NCBI GenBank assembly: GCA_009835395.1
Contig: VXXM01000079.1
Coordinates: 1-64,000, forward strand
Source: Acidimicrobiia bacterium
Lineage (GTDB): Bacteria > Actinomycetota > Acidimicrobiia > Acidimicrobiales > CATQHL01
Length of the DNA: 64,000 bases
Reading direction: 5' to 3'
Made by a program: the position numbers and the translations under genes. The notes beneath the pieces are model-generated. The model made no database searches. It was not told where the DNA came from and saw only the letters and a list, made by a program, of their open reading frames with translations. Shown here in pieces: positions 37,743 through 46,733 of this stretch. Each line of letters starts with the position of its first letter. Position 1 is the first letter of the stretch.

Positions 37743-37848
37743 GTCACCTTCGCGGAGCTGGAGGTGGCCGGCGAGGTGCAGGGAGTCGAGGTCGGCGAGG
37801 GTGATGTCCTGGTGTTCTGCACCGGCCAGCACCGCTACCGACGCCGTC
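37743..37848 (+). pseudogene. Fragment of a second cyclase-family gene
   Basis: VTFAELEVAGEVQGVEVGEGDVLVFCTGQHRYRR vs intact VTAEELEEASEAQGVEVGEGDILVFRTGQHRRR about 0.47 kb upstream. Confidence 0.75.
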
Positions 37849-37889
37849 GTCATCTATCTGGACCTCGATCCTCGCCCACTGCAAGAGCT

Positions 37890-38864
37890 TCATGATGCTG
37901 CCCTGATGGCCGCCTCGACGATGGCGTCGGTGCCGGGGACGACGGCGCTCTCGAGTGGGGGGCTGAAGGGGATGGGCGCCCGTGCGGCGCCGACGCGGAC
38001 CACCGGTGCCCGCAGGTCGGCGAACAGTTCCTCGCTGATGCGGGCGGAGAGTTCGGCGCCGTAGCCGCCGGTCAGCCAGGCCTCGTGGGCAATGACCGCC
38101 CGGCCGGTCCTGGTTATCGACGAGGCCACGGTCTCGAAGTCCAATGGCCACAGGCTGCGGAGGTCGATCAATTCGGCTGAGATGCCGTGCTCGTCGGCCA
38201 GGGTGGCTGCCGCGTCCGTGCCCCGCAGGGTCATCGCCGAGTAGGTGAGCAGGGTCACGTCGGTGCCTTCCCTGACCACCGAGGCCGAGCCCAGTGGCAC
38301 CCGGTGGTCACCTTCGGGAACCGGCCCGCGCTTGGCGGTGATCGACTTGTTCTCGAGGTAGACGACGGGGTCGTCGTCGTCCATGGCCGAGCGCAGCAGA
38401 CCCTTGGCGTCGGCGGGGTTGGAGGGCGCCACCACCTTCAGGCCGGCGACGTGGGTGAACAACGCTTCCAGGCTGCCGGAGTGCTGGGCCGCCGACGATC
38501 GCAGGATGCCGTCGGAGGCTCGCAGGACCAGCGGCACGCTGACCTGGCCGCCGGACATGTAGCGCATCTTGGCGGCCTGGTTGACGATCTCGTCCATGGC
38601 GCCGAGGGTGAACTCCAGGAAGCTCATCGACGCCACCGGGCGCAGGCCGGTCATCGCGGCGCCGACGGCTGCCGACATGATCAGTGCCTCCGAGATGGGC
38701 ATGTCGATGATCCGGTCGGGGCCGAACTCCTCCAGCAGGCCCCGGAACTGGCCGAAGTTGCCACCCCAGCTGATGTCCTCGCCCAGCACGATCACCCGCT
38801 CGTCCTCCCGCATGGCGAGGCGGGTGGCGTCCACGGTCGCCTGGCCGAACGACATGCGCTTCAC
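37890..38864 (-). CDS. 2-oxo acid / acetoin dehydrogenase E1 component, beta subunit
   Basis: MSFGQATVDATRLAMREDERVIVLGEDISWGGNFGQFRGLLEEFGPDRIIDMPISEALIMSAAVGAAMTGLRPV. Confidence 0.92.
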   Translation of the reverse strand: MKRMSFGQATVDATRLAMREDERVIVLGEDISWGGNFGQFRGLLEEFGPDRIIDMPISEALIMSAAVGAAMTGLRPVASMSFLEFTLGAMDEIVNQAAKMRYMSGGQVSVPLVLRASDGILRSSAAQHSGSLEALFTHVAGLKVVAPSNPADAKGLLRSAMDDDDPVVYLENKSITAKRGPVPEGDHRVPLGSASVVREGTDVTLLTYSAMTLRGTDAAATLADEHGISAELIDLRSLWPLDFETVASSITRTGRAVIAHEAWLTGGYGAELSARISEELFADLRAPVVRVGAARAPIPFSPPLESAVVPGTDAIVEAAIRAAS

Positions 38865-39871
38865 GGGGCGACCTCGCCGGCGGGGGTGTACACGTAGTCC
38901 AGGGCCGTGGCGGGGTCCGGGTCCACTGAGGTGACGGCGAACTCCTCGGCCGCGGCGGTCTCGGCCCGGGCGGCCTCCCAGGTGGCCTCGAGGTCCGCGG
39001 CGTCCACCCACCCGGCCGCGACGAGCGCCAACTCCAGCCGGCCGATCGGGTCGGCGGCCCGCCACTGCTCCACCTCGGCGGCGTCGCGGTAGACCTCGGC
39101 GTCGCCCACGTAGTGGCCGCTGTGGCGGTAGGTGACGCAGTTCAGCAGGGCCGGCCCCTCGCCGCTGCGGGCCGCCTCCACGGCTGTGCCCACCGCGGCG
39201 TACACGGCGCCGGCGTCGTTGCCGTCGAGGGTCATCCCGGGCATGTCGTAGCCGGTTGCACGAACCGCCAGATCCTCCACGGCCGAGGTGCGACCGATGG
39301 CGGTGAACTGGGCGTACTGGTTGTTCTCGCAGACGAACACCACCGGCAATGCCTTGACGGACGCGAAGTTCAGCGCTTCGTGGAACGGGCCCTTGTTGAT
39401 GCCGCCGTCGCCGAAGAAGCACACTGCCACCTGCCCCGAGCTCCGCCGCCGGGCCGACAACCCCGCCCCGGCGGCGATCCCGAACCCGCCGCCGACGATG
39501 CCGTTGGCGCCCAGCATGCCGAGCGAGAAATCCGCCACGTGCATGGAACCACCCCGGCCGCGATTGGCGCCGGTCTCCCTGCCGAACAGCTCGGCCATCA
39601 GCCGGTTCGTCGGCATCCCCTTGGCAACGGCGTGGCCGTGGCCCCGATGGGTGGAGGTGATGTAGTCGTCGTCGCGGAGGTGTCGGCAGGTGGCCGCGGC
39701 GATCGCCTCCTGGCCGAGGTAGGTGTGCACGAAGCCGGGCAGCTTCCCCGCCGCGAACAGCTCCGTCACCCTTGTCTCGAAGACGCGGATGCGCACCATC
39801 GTGGCGTGGATCGGCAGGGCCACCTCCGGGCTGAGGCCGGCGAGGGTGGCGGGACCTGTCGGCGGCCGCAT
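38861..39871 (-). CDS. 2-oxo acid / acetoin dehydrogenase E1 component, alpha subunit
   Basis: TSTHRGHGHAVAKGM...GRGGSMHVADFSLGMLGANGIVGGG...CFFGDGGINKGPFHEALNFASVKALPVVFVCENNQYA TPP motif. Confidence 0.93.
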   Translation of the reverse strand: MRPPTGPATLAGLSPEVALPIHATMVRIRVFETRVTELFAAGKLPGFVHTYLGQEAIAAATCRHLRDDDYITSTHRGHGHAVAKGMPTNRLMAELFGRETGANRGRGGSMHVADFSLGMLGANGIVGGGFGIAAGAGLSARRRSSGQVAVCFFGDGGINKGPFHEALNFASVKALPVVFVCENNQYAQFTAIGRTSAVEDLAVRATGYDMPGMTLDGNDAGAVYAAVGTAVEAARSGEGPALLNCVTYRHSGHYVGDAEVYRDAAEVEQWRAADPIGRLELALVAAGWVDAADLEATWEAARAETAAAEEFAVTSVDPDPATALDYVYTPAGEVAP

Positions 39872-39919
39872 CGTTCTATCGCCGGGTTCCGAGCCGCCGG
39901 GAGGGGTGTTTCGACGGCG

Positions 39920-40681
39920 TCACTGGGCCAGGTAGCCGCCGTCGACGGCCAGGATGTGCCCGGTCACCATGGCGGCCGCGTCGGAGGCCAGGAAGATCGC
40001 CGGTCCGACGATCTCCTCCGGCTGACCGATCCTCCCGAGGGGGGTGCGCGACTCCCAGTCCGCTCGCATGTCCGGCTCGCGCTCCCACTGGGCCAGCACG
40101 ATGGCCGACTCGAACTGCGAGGGGGCGATTGCGTTGACTCGCACACCCTGGGGTGCCCACTCGATGGCGAGCGTCCGGGTCAGTGCCACCACCCCACCCT
40201 TGGAGGCCTGGTAGCCGAGGCTGCCCGGGAAGCCCGCCAGGCCGCCGACGGAGGCGATGTTGATGATCGAGCCCGACCCCGCGGGAACCATGTGGCGCCC
40301 GGCCGCCCGGCAGGCCAGGTAGGTGCCGCGCAGGTTGATCTCCATCACCGAGTCCCAGAGTTCCTCGGGGTAGTCCACCGCGGGGGAGCGTCCCCCGACG
40401 CCGGCGCTGTTCACGAGCACGTTGATGCGGCCGGCATCGACGACCAACCCGTCGACGGCCGCAGCGACCGCGTCGGCATCGGTCACGTCCGCGGTGAAGG
40501 CATCCGCAGCCTCGCCGATCGACAGGGCCGCCTCCTCGTTGCCGGCAGCGTCGCGATCGACGCAGCGCACCCGGGCGCCCGCCTCGGCGAACCCTGTGGC
40601 GATGGCCCGGCCCAGCCCGCTGGCGGCGCCGGTGACGAGGGCGACCTGGCCGTCGAGCGAGAAGTGAGCCAGGGCGGTCAC
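39920..40681 (-). CDS. SDR family oxidoreductase
   Basis: LDGQVALVTGAASGLGRAIATGFAEAGARVRCVDRD; NSAG; YQASKGG. Confidence 0.92.
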   Translation of the reverse strand: MTALAHFSLDGQVALVTGAASGLGRAIATGFAEAGARVRCVDRDAAGNEEAALSIGEAADAFTADVTDADAVAAAVDGLVVDAGRINVLVNSAGVGGRSPAVDYPEELWDSVMEINLRGTYLACRAAGRHMVPAGSGSIINIASVGGLAGFPGSLGYQASKGGVVALTRTLAIEWAPQGVRVNAIAPSQFESAIVLAQWEREPDMRADWESRTPLGRIGQPEEIVGPAIFLASDAAAMVTGHILAVDGGYLAQ

Positions 40682-40926
40682 GCCACTATGTGGCCGATGG
40701 TCGCCCCGACGTCGACCTCCACGTCGCCGGAGGGGTCGGCATCGACCGCGATCTCGAGAGTGCCGGTGGCGGGCGCCTCGATGGCCGTCTCGGCCTTCTC
40801 GGACTCGACGATTACCAACTCCTCACCCTCCTCGACGCGCGTACCGGACTCGCGCAGCCATTCCACGATGAGCACGCTCTCCACGACGCCGGAGTGCGGG
40901 ACGACGATGGCCATCCGGGCGGCCAT
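40678..40926 (-). CDS. Freestanding lipoyl/biotinyl-domain protein
   Basis: 82 aa; GEELVIVESEKAETAIEAPATGTLEIAVDADPSGDVEVDVGATIGHI with lipoyl-type SEKAE site. Confidence 0.85.
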   Translation of the reverse strand: MAARMAIVVPHSGVVESVLIVEWLRESGTRVEEGEELVIVESEKAETAIEAPATGTLEIAVDADPSGDVEVDVGATIGHIVA

Positions 40927-41597
40927 CAGATGTAGCCGTGCTTCTCGAGCCCCTCGGCGGGGGAGAGGCCGCGGCGCATGTCCTCCCGCACCAGGTCCTC
41001 GCCTGCCATCACGGTCTCGGAGTCCGCCAGCACTTGCTCCGCCTCGCCTGCGGGGATCACGAGGATGCCGTCGAAGTCGGCGTGGATCACGTCGCCGGGG
41101 TGGATCTCCACGTCGCCGATGGTCACGGGCACCTGCGTGGCCGCCATCTCCCAGCGGCCGATGGCGTTCAGCGGCGACATGTCGCGGTAGAAGACCTGCA
41201 GCCCGATGTCGCGCAGCCCGTCGGTGTCGCGCAGGTTGCCGTCGAGGATGACGCCCACGCAGCCGTGCACCTGCGCGGCGTTGCCGGTGAGTTCGCCGAA
41301 GTGGCCGACGGGGCTGTCGCGGTTGACCGACACCAACACATCATCGGGCTGGATGCCGTCGAACATCCGCAGGTATGACTGGATGCGCCCGACGCCCTCG
41401 TCCCACGGCAGGTGCTCGGCGATGGGGACGCCCAGAACCGTGCGGGCGATGCCGACGATCCGCTGGGTGGGGAACAGCGGCCTGAGGTACGACGGCAGGA
41501 CGCGCTCTTCGCGGCCGCCCCGGTAGATGGCGTCGCAAACCGCCGTCATGGGTATGCGCCGGAAGCGCTCGCACAGCTCCGCCCGAGGTATCGCCAT
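40926..41597 (-). CDS. RraA-like / HMG aldolase family protein
   Basis: DVLVSVNRDSPVGHFGELTGNAAQVHGCVGVILDGNLRDTDGL. Confidence 0.88.
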   Translation of the reverse strand: MAIPRAELCERFRRIPMTAVCDAIYRGGREERVLPSYLRPLFPTQRIVGIARTVLGVPIAEHLPWDEGVGRIQSYLRMFDGIQPDDVLVSVNRDSPVGHFGELTGNAAQVHGCVGVILDGNLRDTDGLRDIGLQVFYRDMSPLNAIGRWEMAATQVPVTIGDVEIHPGDVIHADFDGILVIPAGEAEQVLADSETVMAGEDLVREDMRRGLSPAEGLEKHGYI

Positions 41598-41689
41598 GGC
41601 GCCGAACGTACTCCAACGTGGGTATCGGCGGGACGGGCACGCCGCGTCTACAGTCTCCGAACCGACCGCGAACAGCCTCGGGAGGGCCC

Positions 41690-42109
41690 ATGAAGCGCGT
41701 CTACGAGGTCCCGGACGGACCGCCGGGCCATCCGTTCCTGTCGCCGGTGATCAGGGCGGGGGATTTCGTCTTCGTGTCGGGCAACGCCGGGCTCTTGCCG
41801 CGCAGTTCGGCGACCGCCGGGGACGGCAGTTGGCAGCCGGGCGCCCTCGTGGAGGGGGGCATCGAGGCCGAGACCCGCCAGACATTGGAAAACATCAAGA
41901 CGGCCCTCGAGGCCGCCGGCGCACAGCTGTCCGACGTGGTCAAGGTCAACACGTTCCTGCGCGACGTCGACCGCCACTTCGGTGCCTACAACAAGGTCTA
42001 CCTGGAGTACTTCCCGACCGAGCCACCCACCCGCACAACCGTCGGAGCGAAGATCTACGGAAACATCCTCGTCGAGATCGAGTGCGTGGCCTACGCACCG
42101 GAGTCCTGA
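41690..42109 (+). CDS. RidA family protein
   Basis: FVFVSGNAGLLP...QTLENIKTALEAAGAQLSDVVKVNTFLRDVDRHFGAYNKVYLEYFPTEPPTRTTVGAK. Confidence 0.9.
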   Translation: MKRVYEVPDGPPGHPFLSPVIRAGDFVFVSGNAGLLPRSSATAGDGSWQPGALVEGGIEAETRQTLENIKTALEAAGAQLSDVVKVNTFLRDVDRHFGAYNKVYLEYFPTEPPTRTTVGAKIYGNILVEIECVAYAPES

Positions 42110-42112
42110 GCC

Positions 42113-43414
42113 ATGAGCAGCCGAACAGCCGGCTGGAGCCGGCACTACGACCTAGCCAACGCCGATCTCGGCTGGCAGTACAAGGGTTGGCTGCTGTCAC
42201 CGGGCGCCGCCGACCTCGATTCAGTCGCCTCGGCGGGGCTGAACCTGTTCGCCGACGACTTCATGTTCCCGGTGATGGTGATCTCCCACAGCGATCTGAT
42301 GCACAACATCGATGTCGTCGCCCGGTTCTGCGCTGACAGTGGCGTGTCGCTGGCCCCGCACGGCAAGACGACCATGTCGCCCGAGTTGTCACACCTGCAG
42401 CTCGAGGCGGGCGCCTGGGCCATCACCGCCTCGACGGGTAGCCAGGCGCGCATCTTCCGGGCCTTCGACATCGGTCGGATCCTCATCGCGCACCAGGTCG
42501 TGGATCCGGCAGCGGTCACCTGGATGGCCGACGAGCTCGACGCCCATCCGGACGTGGACTTGCTGTGCCTGATCGACTCCGTCGAATGCGTCGACCTGAT
42601 GGAGGCGGCACTGGCCGGACGACCCGCAGGGCGGCCCATCGACGGGCTCGTGGAGCTGGGCATGATGGCAGGCCGAACCGGCTGCCGCACGATCGACGGT
42701 GCGGTGCAGGTGGCCGAGCGGATCGCCGCCTCCGACCGGATCCGCCTGGTCGGGGTGGAGGGCTACGAGGGCATCCTGCACTTCCACGGCGACGACTTCA
42801 GCGAGGTCGACGAGTTCCTCCACCGCATGCGGGAGCTCACCGAGCGACTCGCCGCAGCCGGGCACTTCGACCATCTCGAGGAGGTGATCGTCACCGCCGG
42901 CGGCAGCATGTTCCCCGACCGGGTGGTGGAGATCCTGGGCAGCGGCTGGGACATCGGCCGGCCGGTGCGGCCGGTGATCCGCCCCGGTGGCTACGCCACG
43001 CACGACTCGAAGATGTACACCGACTCGGGCCCGTTCGGCGTGCGGGCGCCGATGGACACCTACCCGGCCCTGCGCCCCGCGCTGACGTTGTGGTCCTACG
43101 TGGTCTCCCGGCCGGAACCCGATCTGGCCCTGCTCGGCTTCGGCAAGCGCGACGGCTCCTACGACGTTGACCTGCCCATGCCCGAGGTGCTCCGCCGCGG
43201 CGGCGAGATGTACGACATCGCCGGCCGACTCAAGGTGTTCGAACTCAACGACCAGCACGCCTTCGTGCGCATCGCCCCAGGATTCGACCTCAGAGTCGGC
43301 GACCAGGTGGGATGCGGGATCAGCCACCCCTGCACCTCGTTCGAACGCTGGCGGGCCATCCCCGTCACCGACGACGACCACGACATCGTCGGCTCCGTGC
43401 GTACGTTCTTCTAG
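42113..43414 (+). CDS. PLP-dependent alanine racemase-fold enzyme (D-threonine aldolase / D-serine dehydratase-like)
   Basis: FMFPVMVISHSDLMHNIDVVARFCADSGVSLAPHGKTTMSPEL...ITASTGSQARIFRAF; C-terminal D-Ser dehydratase-like region ending GCGISHPCTSFERWRAIPVTD. Confidence 0.87.
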   Translation: MSSRTAGWSRHYDLANADLGWQYKGWLLSPGAADLDSVASAGLNLFADDFMFPVMVISHSDLMHNIDVVARFCADSGVSLAPHGKTTMSPELSHLQLEAGAWAITASTGSQARIFRAFDIGRILIAHQVVDPAAVTWMADELDAHPDVDLLCLIDSVECVDLMEAALAGRPAGRPIDGLVELGMMAGRTGCRTIDGAVQVAERIAASDRIRLVGVEGYEGILHFHGDDFSEVDEFLHRMRELTERLAAAGHFDHLEEVIVTAGGSMFPDRVVEILGSGWDIGRPVRPVIRPGGYATHDSKMYTDSGPFGVRAPMDTYPALRPALTLWSYVVSRPEPDLALLGFGKRDGSYDVDLPMPEVLRRGGEMYDIAGRLKVFELNDQHAFVRIAPGFDLRVGDQVGCGISHPCTSFERWRAIPVTDDDHDIVGSVRTFF

Positions 43415-43426
43415 GCCGCCTCGGAT

Positions 43427-44920
43427 TCAGGCGAAGACAGTCGGCCGCAGGCCGGCGATGTCGTCGTCGAGGGGGAAGAACGGACGCTGCATCCGCTCGA
43501 ACGGCAGTGATCGCACCGAGGCGGGCGTGGGTCCGGGGGAGTCGATGACGATCACGGGGGCGTCCGGGTACACCATCCGGTAGTTCATCGGGTTCTTGGC
43601 CACGGCGAACTTCGGGGTGAGTGCGTCCACGCCCACCGAGGTGTACTGCTCGCCGGTCCACTCGTAGGTGGGATGGGTGGCGATGACGATCAGCAACCCG
43701 CCGGACCGCAAGACCGCCGTCGGGCCCATCTCGCCGATCACACCCTCCCAGATGCCGCCCTCGTAGACGAAATCGCCGTCGGTGAGCGCCTCCACGATGC
43801 CGGTCACGGTGATCGCTTCGCCCCAGCGCGGATCCAGTTGGTGGCCCAGCCGGACCGTCACCGCCGCGTCGATACCTGCGGCGTGGCATTGCGCGGCCGC
43901 CGCGGGGTCCACCACCGGGGCGACGGACACCGCATCCGGCGCGTGCCGCAGCAACGCTGCGATGCAGGCCACGCTGTCGCCGGCTGCGCCGCCCCCGCAG
44001 GCGTCGGCGGTCTCCATCAGCACGATCGGCTGGTCGTCGATCGCCAGGCCTTGCCGGACGGCCTCGGCGGGGCTCGACATGGCCGGCTCGAACTCGTGGC
44101 GCCGCTGCCAGTACTCCTCGGCGAGCGCGACCGCTGCCTGCCGGGCACCGGCGGCGTCGCCGTCGGTGATGACGAGCCCGCCGCTGCCCATGCCGGGGCG
44201 GTCGATGAACGGATGGACCAGGAACATGCTGGTGGAGAGCACGTCGGGGCGTTCCTCCAGCGCCTTGGCCTTGCGCATCATGTCGGCGAACGGGCCGTCG
44301 CCCTCGGTGGAGCCGTTGACAGCGCCCGTCAACACCGGCACCTTGGCCATCACCATCGTCGGGTGTGCCGCGCCGACGGCGGTATCGACGATCAGCGAGG
44401 CACCGCGCCGGCCGGTGGTGTAGGCGTCACGGTGGGGGTAGGTCTCCCAGGCGACCAGCCCGTCGGCGTTGGTGACCATGTCCTCGGTGACGTGTGCGTG
44501 GAGGTCGAGAGTGGCAACGATCGGGACCTCGGGACCGACGAGGGCGCGGGCGCGCGCCAGCAGGTCGCCCTCGATGTCGTGCACCGTCTCGGACACGGCG
44601 GCGCCGTGCAGTGCCAGCAGCACTGCGTCGACCGGCACAACCGCCTCGAGAGCCGCCAGAAGATGGCGGCGGAGCGTCTCGTAACACTCGGTGGTGAGTG
44701 GCCCGCCGGGGCTCGTCGAGGCGAACAGCAGGGGTACGGGTTGCGCTCCCCGCTCGGCCAGCACCTCCAGCATCCCGCCCATCACACCCCCGGCGACCTC
44801 CAGAACGTCGTCGCCGTAGCGGAGTTCGAATCGCTCGAAGGCGGCGACGTCGATCGGCTGCCCGCCGAAGTCGTTGCACTCGGTCAGGATCCCGCCGACC
44901 GCCACGCGTGGTGAGGGCAT
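43427..44920 (-). CDS. M81 family metallopeptidase (MlrC-like)
   Basis: RVAVGGILTECNDFGGQPIDVAAFERF...LLALHGAAVSETVHDIEGDLLARARALVGPEVPIVATLDLHAHVTEDMV. Confidence 0.9.
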   Translation of the reverse strand: MPSPRVAVGGILTECNDFGGQPIDVAAFERFELRYGDDVLEVAGGVMGGMLEVLAERGAQPVPLLFASTSPGGPLTTECYETLRRHLLAALEAVVPVDAVLLALHGAAVSETVHDIEGDLLARARALVGPEVPIVATLDLHAHVTEDMVTNADGLVAWETYPHRDAYTTGRRGASLIVDTAVGAAHPTMVMAKVPVLTGAVNGSTEGDGPFADMMRKAKALEERPDVLSTSMFLVHPFIDRPGMGSGGLVITDGDAAGARQAAVALAEEYWQRRHEFEPAMSSPAEAVRQGLAIDDQPIVLMETADACGGGAAGDSVACIAALLRHAPDAVSVAPVVDPAAAAQCHAAGIDAAVTVRLGHQLDPRWGEAITVTGIVEALTDGDFVYEGGIWEGVIGEMGPTAVLRSGGLLIVIATHPTYEWTGEQYTSVGVDALTPKFAVAKNPMNYRMVYPDAPVIVIDSPGPTPASVRSLPFERMQRPFFPLDDDIAGLRPTVFA

Positions 44921-44953
44921 GTTCCGGCCTCCTCTCCTCTGGCTCGCCGGTCG

Positions 44954-45820
44954 TCAGTCCAGGCCGTAGGCCCGGCAGGCGGATCGCCATTGCAGGTCCT
45001 CGGTGGCCTCGGCGTCCAGCGGAGCGATGAGCGCCTCGAAGGCCTCGACCTGGCGCGGGTAGCCGCCGCCGACGTTGCACACCGGCCAGTCGCTGCCGAA
45101 CATCAGGCGCCCGGAACCGAAGGACTCGAGGGCCACCTCGAAGGCGCCGCGCAGGTCGTCGGGCGTCCAGTCGGCGTGCGGCGTGACGTTGTGAAGCCCC
45201 GAGACCTTGGCGAACACGTTCGGGAAGCTCGCCACCGCGCCCATCAACTCCACCCAGCGCGGGAAGTCGTCGGTGCCGATGGGTGGCTTGTTCAGGTGGT
45301 CGATCACGATGTGGAGGTCGCCGACCGCACTCGCCAGGGTGGGCACGTGCTCGAGGTGGCGCAACTGCACCCCCACGAAGTCGTAGGCCATCCCGTGCTC
45401 CGCCAGCACGCTCAGGCTCTCGCCGACCTCCGGTCGCAGCACCCAGTCGGGGTCGGGCTCGTCGTGGATCAGGTGACGGATCCCCACGACCGGCCCGGCG
45501 GCCTGCAGGGCGTCCAGTGCCGCGGGTGCGCTCTCGGGGTCGAGCAGGTCGAACCAGCCGACGACGGCGGTGACCCGGTTGCCGGCAGCCGTCACGGCGA
45601 GCATGGCCTCGGTGTCGGCGAGGCTGTTCTCGGCCTGGACGAGAATCGCTTCGGTCACACCTGCGGCCTCGATGTGCTCCCGTGCCTCGTCAACGCGGAA
45701 CGTCCTACGGAGTTGGTGGAACGCCGGCGGCAGGTCGGCGTCCAGCCAGGCGTATTCGCACTGGTCGAGGTCCCACTGGTGGAGGTGGGTGTCGATGAGC
45801 CGGGTGGCGGTTTCAGACAT
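44954..45820 (-). CDS. Amidohydrolase family protein (L-fuconolactonase-like)
   Basis: LIDTHLHQWDLDQCEYAWL...VIDHLNKPPIG...RLMFGSDWPVCNVGGGY. Confidence 0.88.
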   Translation of the reverse strand: MSETATRLIDTHLHQWDLDQCEYAWLDADLPPAFHQLRRTFRVDEAREHIEAAGVTEAILVQAENSLADTEAMLAVTAAGNRVTAVVGWFDLLDPESAPAALDALQAAGPVVGIRHLIHDEPDPDWVLRPEVGESLSVLAEHGMAYDFVGVQLRHLEHVPTLASAVGDLHIVIDHLNKPPIGTDDFPRWVELMGAVASFPNVFAKVSGLHNVTPHADWTPDDLRGAFEVALESFGSGRLMFGSDWPVCNVGGGYPRQVEAFEALIAPLDAEATEDLQWRSACRAYGLD

Positions 45821-45926
45821 GGTCTCGGCCTCCGGATGATGTTCGGGCAGGATGGCGTTCACGGGCTCGAGCGACGCGACGGCGCCGCTTGCTGCCGGCA
45901 GGCGATGGGCTGTGCACGGCCACCCC

Positions 45927-46733
45927 TCACTTGGTGGCGCCCGCGGTGAGGCCGCGGACGAAGTACCTCTGCAGCAGCAGGTAGAACACCAGCACCGGGA
46001 TCGACACGAAGAGCATGTAGCTGAAGAGCTGCCCGTAGTTCACGTCGAACTGCCCGACCGACCGGAACAACCCGACGGTGACCGTGTTGCCCTGCAGCGG
46101 ACCCAGCAGCACCAGCGGGGGCAGGAACTCGTTCCACACCCAAACCCCGCAGATCACCAGCACGCTCGCCGTGGCCGGCCGCAGCAGCGGCAGGATCACC
46201 GACCAGTAGATGGATGCCAGGGAGGCGCCGTCTATCGAGGCCGCTTCGGCCAGCTCCCTCGGGATCGACCGCATGAAGCCGCGATACACGAGCACGGCGA
46301 ACGGGGCGTAGTAGGCGCACAGGAACAGGATGAGTCCCGGGAAGCTGTTCTCCAGCCCGACGTACTTCAGCACCCGGAACACCGGGATCAGGATCACCGG
46401 AGTCGGCAGGATCAGGCCGAAGAGAATGACGGTGCCGACGGTGTTGCTGATCCAGCTGTTGGACATGTGGAGGGCGAACGCCAGCATCGAGGACACGACC
46501 ATGATCAGGGCGATCGTCGAACCCGTGATGAGCAGCGAGTTCACCAGCCCGCCGGTCACGTCCCCGACGCTGAGCACCCCCGACATGCCGTCCAGGGTCG
46601 GACCGATGGGCGGCTTGGCCGGCGATCGCAGGATCTCGGGGTCGGTCTTGAAGGCGTTGGCGATCACCAGGTACAGGGGGAACAGGAAGAAGGCCGAGAC
46701 GACGATCGCCAGCAGTGCCCGGAGCTGGCGCAT
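45927..46733 (-). CDS. Carbohydrate ABC transporter permease (MalG type)
   Basis: FFLFPLYLVIANAFKTDPEI...GFMRSIPRELAEAASIDGASLASIYWSVILPLLRP EAA motif. Confidence 0.92.
   Translation of the reverse strand: MRQLRALLAIVVSAFFLFPLYLVIANAFKTDPEILRSPAKPPIGPTLDGMSGVLSVGDVTGGLVNSLLITGSTIALIMVVSSMLAFALHMSNSWISNTVGTVILFGLILPTPVILIPVFRVLKYVGLENSFPGLILFLCAYYAPFAVLVYRGFMRSIPRELAEAASIDGASLASIYWSVILPLLRPATASVLVICGVWVWNEFLPPLVLLGPLQGNTVTVGLFRSVGQFDVNYGQLFSYMLFVSIPVLVFYLLLQRYFVRGLTAGATK

Noticed and set aside
39113-41251. 712-aa plus-strand ORF
   Set aside because: Antisense to E1alpha, SDR, lipoyl and RraA genes; ends in Arg/Pro-rich sequence.
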